From positions 2,852,001 to 2,916,000 of the forward strand of contig JAMKCF010000019.1 of NCBI GenBank assembly GCA_023634235.1: a DNA stretch of 64,000 bases. Direction: 5' to 3'. This document shows positions 58,601-64,000 of the stretch, in pieces. A program made the translations under genes and the position numbers. Positions within the stretch are counted from its first letter, which is position 1. The number at the start of each line of letters is the position of its first letter. Under the pieces are notes generated by a model. The model saw only the letters and a program-made list of their open reading frames with translations, was not told the origin of the DNA and did no database searches. The DNA comes from Pisaster brevispinus. Its lineage: Eukaryota; Echinodermata; Asteroidea; Forcipulatida; Asteriidae.

Positions 58601-59474
58601 AATAATCACACTATTCAGTAATAATCAAACCGTGAACAATTTTCGTCCAATTTGGTCATATTGTTTTAAGTGAAAACAACAACAACCAACGGTTCATGGT
58701 TTGCGTTGGATTTTTAGCATTTAAAAAACACATTATATATTGGGCTTATTTTGACGGCGGTATTTTTTAACAAGCACGGTGATTTTGAAGATGTGGGGGT
58801 TCAAAGTGCTATTTTCTAGACTCGTACAGTCTTTCAGACAAACGTTATTTCTCCGGAGGATCGATATAAGCATGGAGTTTATAATCAGTGAGCTTTTCGG
58901 TTGAAACTTACTGTTACCCCCATTTCCTCTAACCCTTTCTCATGCATCTAAAAGCAGAAAATTTTATGCAACAAGGGTCTGTGATTTTGTTCTTGTTTTC
59001 TTGCAACTTCGATGATCAATATTGAGCCAAAATTGTCACAGGTTTGTTGGATGTGTTGGGATGGGATACACCAAGTGAGGATACTGGTCTTTGACAATTA
59101 TTACCAAAAGTCTACCCTGCCTTTAAATATTTTAAGTCATGCGTATATGCATGTGACAAGATTCGTTTTCTGTGCGGGTTTGGGTTGGTGTCAAATGATA
59201 TACAATCTACACGCCAAGACAATTTCAGGTTATTGACTGTTTCAATATAATATGAGCCATAATGGGAACCTATAATGCACTGTCATGACACCGTGACGAT
59301 TCATTAATTTAACACGAACATCAGTCAACCATCTTCAGATGGTTGACTGTTTATCAGAGACATTATAGTAAAATAATGGCTGTGTTTCACCAGCTTACCC
59401 CCACAAAGCACCAGCAAGACAAGCCCTCGCATCATCACCATCGTCGCCGTTTTCCTGCGTCCGTTAGCGGCCAT
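46447..59474 (-). CDS. LAMP-family lysosome-associated membrane glycoprotein, seven exons (span of whole coding region)
   Basis: The product is a type I membrane glycoprotein of the lysosome/late endosome limiting membrane. The coding exons (59399-59474, 50511-50836, 49969-50136, 49162-49299, 48574-48676, 47485-47676, 46447-46613) all have GT/AG borders and matching phases and give 389 residues. The order is: signal peptide (about 1-31, hydrophobic core LVLLVL), acidic segment (about 32-134, roughly one third Asp/Glu, almost no Lys/Arg), LAMP domain (about 165-345), membrane span (350-372) and a 17-residue tail ending GYKSVE. Family cysteines are 169, 210, 295 and 338, and 173 is an extra lumenal cysteine. 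N-glycosylation sequons are at 193, 238, 308 and 329. Compared with vertebrate LAMP1/2 there is one LAMP domain instead of two, few sequons and an acidic rather than Pro/Ser/Thr-rich N-terminal region. CD68-, LAMP5- or DC-LAMP-like membership cannot be decided by eye. Intron 1 is 8.6 kb and the others are 0.4-0.9 kb. Confidence 0.92.
46678..47171 (+). mobile_element. Non-autonomous element with GTGAAGTCATAC-type ends, copy 2, in LAMP intron 6
   Basis: It is collinear with 25864-26309 over almost the whole length. Shared words are GCATCCTG/ACATCCTGCGAAATT, TTAGAAATCA, GTCCAAAGATCGC, GCCAGAGATGCGG, ACGTGGATGGG and CTTGATGAAAACA. It lies antisense to the gene. Confidence 0.7.
47485..47676 (-). 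CDS. LAMP exon 6: second half of the LAMP domain
   Basis: Residues 271-335 (end codons split). It contains GNSRVCD, the third-cysteine motif matching GNSYKC of vertebrate LAMPs. ELQMQPFGMVNGTFGEG follows and corresponds to the conserved beta-strand before the fourth cysteine. Sequons are at 308 and 329. The acceptor TTCCCGCAG and donor GAAG|GTAAGT are both strong. Confidence 0.93.
47705..48010 (+). mobile_element. SINE in LAMP intron 5, antisense to the gene
   Basis: The head has GTGGGTTCGATTCCTGGTC (B box), then TGTCCTTGAGCAAGGCACTT and a body shared with 2880-3015 (AGTGCGGCAGGTA, TTTGATGATAC, TATCGCAGA). It starts only about 30 bp from exon 6. Confidence 0.7.
48471..48499. promoter_or_regulatory. 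Paired CACGTG E-boxes in LAMP intron 5
   Basis: TGACACGTGACG occurs twice, 16 bp apart (CACGTG at 48474-48479 and 48490-48495). GACACGTGAC differs by one base from the GTCACGTGAC CLEAR consensus bound by TFEB/TFE3. An enhancer role is only a possibility. Confidence 0.35.
48574..48676 (-). CDS. LAMP exon 5: middle of the LAMP domain
   Basis: Residues 237-271. It contains a sequon at 238 (NAS) and WEARMIKFTFDTGDTKYF, the strand pair that precedes the third cysteine. Acceptor GATTTAG; donor AACG|GTTGGT is non-optimal but has the GT. Phase 0 in, phase 1 out, matching the neighbours. Confidence 0.88.
49162..49299 (-). CDS. LAMP exon 4: second cysteine
   Basis: Residues 191-236. A sequon (NRS) is at 193. 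VGGQCGLR carries the second LAMP cysteine (210), matching the SGxCG block of the family. Strands SFLTLQW and RYTLKITF follow. Acceptor CCAACAG; donor AAAG|GTGTGT. Phase 0 on both sides. Confidence 0.92.
49385..49715 (+). repeat. Minisatellite in LAMP intron 3
   Basis: About eleven degenerate 20-35-bp units contain GTACGATTGTCAGATAAGTG or ACAATTGTGAGATAGTGGGG. The minus-strand frame reads repeats of TIVPHYL and is a by-product. Confidence 0.85.
49969..50136 (-). CDS. LAMP exon 3: linker and first cysteine
   Basis: Residues 135-190. A Ser/Pro/Lys-rich linker (SQKPKPDSSELP) leads into PICLRACFAASFMIDY, corresponding to the first-cysteine strand of LAMP domains. It has a second cysteine four residues later that is not usual for the family. 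Acceptor GTGTTACAG; donor AAAG|GTGCAT is inferred because the frame otherwise reaches a stop within 16 codons and the next exon matches in phase 0. Confidence 0.88.
50511..50836 (-). CDS. LAMP exon 2: acidic lumenal segment
   Basis: Residues 26-134. The first residues FCVC complete the signal peptide. The rest is low-complexity and very acidic, with runs such as PDDDQKSEADE and EDQSEAPEDDV, no Arg and two Lys. No cysteine or sequon occurs after the signal peptide. The exon is markedly GC-rich. Donor GAG|GTATGA; acceptor TTATTTCAAG. It replaces the mucin-like or first LAMP domain of vertebrate proteins. Confidence 0.87.
52129..52334. mobile_element. GACCC-rich foldback MITE, in LAMP intron 1
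   Basis: The left end CTCTAAAAAATCC, then TCAGAATTGAGCCGG, TTTCTGGGTCAG and ACGAAGAGTCTGAG, and a right part GGTTTTAGTGTGT. Diverged. Confidence 0.65.
53220..53355 (+). repeat. Direct tandem duplication, about 64 bp x 2
   Basis: Both units read (A/C)CACGTGATCTTTCCT, TTCAATCAA(T/C)AAGG and AATTGAGTTCGCACCACGT. A third CACGT starts a possible further unit. Each unit carries a CACGTG E-box. Confidence 0.85.
54650..54760 (+). mobile_element. Non-LTR retrotransposon 3' tail
   Basis: CATGAGCACTTTCGTGG, AGCGCTATAGAAGACGTC and an (ATT)n-rich run match the retroelement 3' end type. It lies in LAMP intron 1, antisense. Confidence 0.6.
55375..55475 (-). mobile_element. Non-LTR retrotransposon 3' tail
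   Basis: Read on the minus strand, GCGCTTTTGATCATTTTTATG, GGCGCAATATAAATC and TTATTACATATTATC follow the same pattern as other tails in the window. Confidence 0.5.
56258..56400. mobile_element. GACCC-rich foldback MITE, eroded
   Basis: CATTTCGGGTCAGCCCG, AACATGACCCGGAAATTGAG and ACTGACCCGGAACTG are kept. The termini are lost. Confidence 0.55.
57574..57593. repeat. Perfect 20-bp palindrome TTTTCCGCGATCGCGGAAAA
   Basis: Every base pairs with its mirror, with a PvuI-type CGATCG centre. It lies in intron 1, and nearby GTGAATTCCG/GGAATTCAC words also form an inverted pair about 50 bp wide around it (57560-57615). It could be the centre of a small foldback element or a dyad binding site. Confidence 0.8.
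58915..59127 (+). mobile_element. GTATACC-type MITE, right half
   Basis: AACCCTTTCTCATGCATCT, TGCAACAAGGGT, TTTTCTTGCAACTTCGATGA, GTTGGGATGGGATACACCA and the terminus ACCAAAAGTCTACCCTGCC match 15120-15309. Confidence 0.75.
59399..59474 (-). CDS. LAMP exon 1: start codon and signal peptide
   Basis: Residues 1-25 plus one base. The ATG is in strong context (AAGATGGCC). The peptide has a basic n-region (NGRRK) and a hydrophobic core (MMRGLVLLVLCGG across the junction), and continues in phase with FCVC of exon 2. The donor GGGG|GTAAGC is excellent. An upstream ATG at 59485 is out of frame and overlaps. An acceptor-like CTCGCAG just before it raises the possibility of a separate 5' untranslated exon. 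Confidence 0.8.
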
Positions 59475-59679
59475 CTTGATTTCATCTGCGAGCAGTCAGC
59501 ACATTGCGGATCGACTCAACGCGATGATTATGCTAAGCAGATGCCCCTCTGTACGCACACAGTATCACTGGCACTACTACAGCGGTGAAGGAGGGGGAAA
59601 AAAACACCAAGCCCGTTTCTTCCGTACGACGTGGAGCGGGGGGGGGGGGGTGGTGGGGTTGGATCGATGGAGGAGTAGA

Positions 59680-59687
59680 TCACGTGA
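59680..59687. promoter_or_regulatory. TCACGTGA E-box upstream of LAMP exon 1
   Basis: The palindrome ATCACGTGAT lies about 206 bp upstream of the LAMP start codon. TCACGTGA is the preferred core of MITF/TFE-type bHLH-ZIP factors and 8 of 10 bases of the CLEAR consensus that drives lysosomal genes in vertebrates. Position and gene identity agree; binding is inferred. Confidence 0.5.
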
Positions 59688-60394
59688 TACTTCAATCAAT
59701 TACAGACACAGAGCACACGGAGCGCTTGTGTGTTTGTTTTCTATTGAAGATGCTGTAGATGAGAACGAACAAAATCTTCCCCCTCTATAATCGATGAATT
59801 ATCTGGCGGTGTAGGCCTATGAGTGTATCGCTTGGCTACGGCGACCGTGGGTGGGTAACGCGGAGTCAGTTGCGCAAATTATCAATCCTAATTGAAGCTC
59901 GGTGCACAGTTTTGAAATGGCGCGCATTATTCCTAAAATGAATCACCGCTTTAGTTCGGAACTATCAATTTGCATATCGTGATGTTAGTAATGTTTGGAT
60001 AATGAAAATGAGATTGTTAATATCAGTTTGCATTAACAAGGAACATGTTTATATTAACTGTTGCTGTAATTAGTGTATTATTGTACAAATAAATTCGAAT
60101 ATTCAGGCACTTTCAAAGCTTGAAAGGATGTTTTTAGGGTTTTTTTCAAAATGAATGAGGTTTCGCTCTTTCCTGTTATCGTAGCTTATACTATACACAT
60201 TATTTTAAGTACTTGCAGCCTTAATCCTCTTAGTGTATGACTCGAGAAACATACAATGTCTTGGGAGAAATTACAAAACTCCTAGCACTGACACCGGGAC
60301 AAACTTTCCCGTGCAGACGATCGATGCGTACTAATGAAACGTTGATTACATCAACAGTTCTTATCCGAATCGCCACAACATTACCCTTACCCTC

Positions 60395-60650
60395 CTAGCC
60401 CTATAGCCCTCTAGTCCTAGCCCTAGCCCCAGCCCTACCCCTAGCCCTAACCCTAACACTAACCCTTACCCAAACCCTAACCCTAACCCTAACCCTAGCC
60501 CTAACCCTAACCCTAACACTAACCCTAACCCTAACCCTAGCCCTAACCCTAACCCTAACCCTAACCCTAACCCTAACCCCAACCCTAACCCCAACCCTAA
60601 CCCCAACCCTAACCCTAACCCAACCCAACCCTAACCCTAACCCACTGTAC
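60395..60650 (+). repeat. Interstitial telomere-like (CCCTAA)n array
   Basis: About 40 CCCTAA-like hexamers with CCCTAG, CCCCAA and CACTAA variants. The minus-strand frame VRVRVRV is a by-product of the repeat. The animal telomere motif is TTAGGG, so this reads CCCTAA on the plus strand. Confidence 0.95.
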
Positions 60651-60724
60651 ACAAGACATTTGCCAAAAGAGAAACTGTTTAAAATCTGCCAAAGAACTTG
60701 TAAATGAACAAAATGGGAACGTTT

Positions 60725-61430
60725 ATGGCGGGGCTAAGTTTAGGGTTATTAAGGGTTAGTTGTTAGGGTTAGGTTTAGGGTTAATGTTTAGGATTGGGTT
60801 AGTGTTGGGTTAGGTTTAGGGTTAATATTGGGGATAGGATTAGTGTAAGGGTTGGGTTTAGGGTAAATATTGGTGATATGGTTAGTAAAGGGAGGCTTAG
60901 GGTAAATATTGGGGATAGGGTAAGTGTTGGGTTAGGTTTAGGGTAAATTTTGGGGATAGGGTTAGTGTTAAGGTTAAGTTTTGGGTAATTATTGGTGAAA
61001 GGGGTTAAAATAAGGGTTAGGTTTAGGGTTAAAATTGGAGACAGGGTTAGTTTTGTTTAAGTATAGGGTAAATATTAAGGATAGGGTTAGTGTTGGGTTA
61101 GGTTTAGGGTAATTACTGCGGATAGGGCTAGTGTTGTGGTTAGGTCTAGGGTAAATATTGGGGATAGGGTTAGTGTTGGGCTATAGTTTAAGGTATATTA
61201 TGGGGGATAGGGTTAGTGTTGTGGTTAATGTTGGTAATAGGGCTATGGCCAGGGCTGGGTCAGGGCTAGGCTACTGTTTTGCTAAGGGTTATATAGGGTT
61301 AGAATTGGGTTAGGGTTATGGTTTGATGAGTTCGGATAAGGGCTCAAGGTTAAGGTTATGGTTAAGGTAAGGGTTACATTTATGGTTATGTTTAGGGTAG
61401 GGTATGGGTTAAGCTTAGGGTTAGTACTTC
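60725..61430 (+). repeat. Degenerate TTAGGG-derived long-unit repeat
   Basis: After about 75 bp of non-repeat sequence, TTAGGG words appear on the plus strand inside a longer unit of about 50-65 bp: GTTAGGTTTAGGGTAAATAT, TGGGGATAGGGTTAGTGTTG. Roughly ten units are recognisable and become more diverged to the right. Confidence 0.85.
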
Positions 61431-61859
61431 CGTTAAAATTTAATGGTTACTTTGCTTCATCTATCGATGAAAAACCACTTTATATTAATACATTCATCGC
61501 ACTCCAGTAAGTGTCTAGTACGCACTTAGGGTAATCAATGACCTTCTATCACTGTTCAGTGAGGCAGACGATATTCTCAGGAACACGGGCGGGAAATTCT
61601 CTTCGCAGTGAAACCACGCACGGGCTGCCATGCCACCGGCAGACTTATTTGTCAGATAATTTGGGCGCCAACAGATTTTATTAAAGAATTATGAAATATT
61701 TTGGTATCAATTTAACTTAACGATTACTACAAAGGGTTGTTTTGTAATAACTCTTTCGAGAAATCACGACCCAGAAAAACATAATTAGAAGCAATCAAAA
61801 TACATTATTAAAATATATGTATAAATATAAAAAGAAGACAGATACAAAAACAAAACCAA

Positions 61860-62115
61860 ACAACAATAATAACAACCCAAACAACAGTACCAAAGCATCA
61901 ACAATAGGAGCAGCAGAAGAAAAAAACCCAGCAGCAGCAGCAAAAGCGAAAACAGTATAGCACCACGAACAGCAACACCAACAACAACAACAACAGCAAC
62001 AGCAACAACAACATGAACAGCAGCAGCAGCAGCAGAACAACACCAAAAAGCAACCACCGCAATACGCACAACAGCAACAATAACATCAACAACAACAGCA
62101 GCAGCAACAACGAAA
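61860..62115 (+). repeat. CAA/CAG-rich trinucleotide tract
   Basis: An imperfect mixture of CAA, CAG and AAC triplets. The overlapping Leu/Val/Cys-rich minus frames (61785-62126) are by-products and are not genes. Confidence 0.9.
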
Positions 62116-62124
62116 ACAGTTATC

Positions 62125-62360
62125 AAGTGGGGTTTGCGGTGACACCGTGTGCATAAAGCTCTTTTTAGTTATGGCGGTTCTGAGAAGGATTGTGGTTTAA
62201 CAGCTCTACGTTTCGATCAGTATGCTCTGCTCGTCTTCAGGAGAAAGATTTAGAGCATCAGTGATTGAAACGTCAAGTTGTTAAACCGTAGGTTCTTCTC
62301 GAAACCACCGCTACTCAAAAGAGAGTTATGCACACTGTGTCATACCGCAAACTTCACTTG
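62125..62360. mobile_element. Nearly fully palindromic MITE
   Basis: CAAGTGGGGTTTGCGGTGAC at the left pairs with ACCGCAAACTTCACTTG at the right. Pairing continues inward through GTGTGCATAA, GGCGGTT, GGTTTAACA, ACGTTTC.ATCA and GTCTTCAGGAG. Most of the 236 bp is stem. Related words occur at 34190-34335. Confidence 0.85.
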
Positions 62361-62875
62361 TTTGTACTCCCACCATGCAAAGTTACGATGTGTCAAATGT
62401 TTCGTTTTTATAGTGACATTTCCAATAGACAAATCAAAATAAGAACTGGGCGCTCGCTTACATCTCACACACCAGTACTTCAGACGGAAACATTAATATT
62501 TGTTTAACAATAAAGCTAGCAGAATAACGATCGTGGATTCAGGTATTTAAAAAAAAAATTACTAGTTATGTGTCATGCCTTAAATAATTTTCGCCTGAAT
62601 ATTTTGGCATTTTGTCTATTTTTAAATCGTTTTCATAAATTATAAAGCAGCTTTTGTCTATCTCATAAACCACAGTGTGCTGTTAAATCCGAGTGACGTA
62701 CATGTTTTTTTAATTTTTTTTAGAAAGATTAAAGGTATTTCTGGCCGATCCTGTCAGAATTGTCAAGTAAGATTTGATGCATCGAAGCGTCGCTATCAAT
62801 CATCATTAAAAAAAACCTTTTCTGCAACTGAATGCATTTAAAAAAAAGTTCTTTACTGCACTGGGACATCATTTT

Positions 62876-62990
62876 GTCAAAGACCAGTATCAACACTTTA
62901 TGTGACCCAACATATACATGAATTAACAAGCCAGTGAAAATTTAAGCTAAATCGACCATTGGAATCACAAGAAAATAAAGAAAACCCCTT
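62876..62990 (+). repeat. Dispersed repeat shared with 35945-36065
   Basis: TGTGACCCAACATATACATG, AAATTTAAGCTAAATCG and ATCACAAGAAAATAAAG, in the same order as the other copy. Confidence 0.6.
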
Positions 62991-63574
62991 CACAGTACAA
63001 AAGAATCAAGTTTAGGAAAGTGTTTCATACAAAACAAAATTGTCTTTGAAAAAATTACCATGAAGATGTCATATTCACCATTTCGTTACGAAGCTAAGCG
63101 GTTCAAATAACCTTGAAGAAATACACTGTAATTAAAACTCAATTGAAACAGTCAGGCCAAGGAGCCAACCATTTAGATTGGCCCCCACAGTTGGTGATCA
63201 TTTACCCTTCAGTAAAAAAAACTGTACCAAACGGTCATTTAAAAATAAAATCGACAAAAATAGCGTCCTGGGTTATTTTTACACCGACAAATACGATATT
63301 TCAACGGACGATAACAACCGTTTCCATGGGAACACCAAGGCTCTCGGTAACAAGTTTCCAGCGCGCGACACAATTTCCCCTTGCTGCATACAAAACGAGG
63401 GGTTGCCATAGCAACATTCAAGGTAATTAGTTTCTGATGTAGTGGTACTTAATGAGCCAGAGCTTGCACGGTAAACAACATTTGTAATTTACCATAATAA
63501 GTAGGACGTAACAACGGCTAGCGCCCTCTACATGTATACATGGTGAGAGGTAGCTTAACTCGGTCAATGTTAAA
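62991..63574. other. No gene seen
   Basis: Overlapping frames on both strands at 63113-63430 cover the same ~300 bp and have no recognisable motif. Confidence 0.4.
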
Positions 63575-63812
63575 ATTGCTGCTTTCTGAATTCGCTCGGC
63601 CCCAGCGGCCTATCCAGGACAGCTGGGATGGGCTAATCAGCTTGCACAGATTCTTGTTCAGGAAGTACGTCATGCGTGCAGTGCTTGCAGTGTGAGTGTG
63701 ATGCATGATGGGACTGAGCATTAACCAATGAGCGTGCTTGATACGTTTGCCCATCCCAGCGCCTTTGGTTTTAAGGCAAGGCGCTGGGGACGAGCGAACT
63801 TTCTGAAGAGTA
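63575..63812. mobile_element. Inverted-repeat element with CGCTCGGCCCCAGCG-type ends
   Basis: TTCGCTCGGCCCCAGCGGCC at the left pairs with GGCGCTGGGGACGAGCGAAC at the right, and AGCTGGGATGGGC pairs with GCCCATCCCAGCG inside. It is more GC-rich than the flanks. A gene promoter is an alternative, given the CRE-like TGACGTCA just to its right (63819-63826). Confidence 0.65.
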
Positions 63813-64000
63813 TGGCACTGACGTCATCGCGCTGCCATCTTCGATAATGAAACAAAATTGTAAGGGGACAGCTATACGTAAATGCGGGGACGGTGCGGGG
63901 ATGCAGGGATGGGCAGAAAGAACAGTTTAACATCTACTTCCGACCCTTGTTTTGTATCAGTTAGGATGAATAAGGGCACCTGTCTTACAAACCAGATGAT

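Larger units (their letters stand above)
50837..59398 (-). other. LAMP intron 1, 8.6 kb
   Basis: The intron links the signal-peptide exon to exon 2. The donor is GGGG|GTAAGC and the phase is 1, consistent with exon 2. It contains GACCC-type MITEs (52129-52334 and 56258-56400), a 64-bp duplication (53220-53355), non-LTR tails (54650-54760 and 55375-55475) and part of a GTATAC-type MITE. No other exon is recognised in it. Open frames such as 52114-52365 fall inside the repeats. Confidence 0.8.

Noticed and set aside
60401..60652. 83-codon VRVRVRV-rich frame
   Set aside because: It is a translation of the telomere-like hexamer array.
60395..61430. Chromosome fusion scar
   Set aside because: The orientation is CCCTAA then TTAGGG, the reverse of what head-to-head telomere fusion leaves.
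61785..62126. Hydrophobic Leu/Val/Cys-rich frames of 70-113 codons
   Set aside because: All arise from the CAA/CAG triplet tract read in three frames of the minus strand.

Overview
This is eukaryotic nuclear DNA, AT-rich and intron-bearing, packed with DNA-transposon debris. There are no operons, ribosome binding sites or other prokaryotic signatures. The palindromic elements that begin GGGCCCAATTTCATAGAGCTGC, the (TTAGGG)n tracts, the short tRNA-derived SINEs with a conserved CCTTGAGCAAGGCACTTAACC-like core, the jockey/CR1-like retroelement 3' ends and a lysosomal membrane glycoprotein gene together suggest a marine invertebrate, most likely a deuterostome such as an echinoderm. The phylum is an inference.

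One gene can be resolved from start to stop. It is a LAMP-family (lysosome-associated membrane protein) gene on the minus strand, with seven coding exons between 59474 and 46447. All splice phases agree and the predicted product has 389 residues: signal peptide, strongly acidic ~100-residue lumenal segment, one LAMP domain with the four family cysteines, one membrane span and a tail with a GYxxPhi lysosomal sorting signal. Exon 1 lies 8.6 kb upstream of exon 2, and a TCACGTGA E-box (the core of the TFEB/MITF-type CLEAR site) lies about 206 bp upstream of the start codon. A second probable gene piece is a GC-rich 324-codon reading frame at 12716-13690 (+), either a terminal exon or an intronless gene, whose basic, Ser/Pro-rich product I do not recognise.

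Layout: 1-12.3 kb is repeats and unassigned DNA with a 5'-truncated non-LTR retrotransposon at 1.6-2.3 kb. 12.4-13.8 kb holds the 324-codon frame. 14-20 kb holds several MITEs, one nested inside another. 20.5-23.3 kb is a three-layer nest: a MITE split by a TA-flanked 650-bp palindromic tandem-array element and by a decayed Ty3/gypsy retrotransposon with a 1.2-kb LTR. 24-46 kb is dispersed repeats, SINEs, minisatellites and a weak possible first exon at 30.2 kb. 46.4-59.5 kb is the LAMP gene. 60.4-61.4 kb holds interstitial telomere-like repeats in diverging orientation. 61.8-64 kb holds a CAA/CAG tract and two inverted-repeat elements.

I see no gene cluster that works as a pathway and no convincing new molecular system. 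The most interesting content is the LAMP gene architecture and the unusual palindromic and nested mobile elements. All repeat assignments come from comparing copies inside this window by eye, so boundaries are approximate unless stated otherwise.
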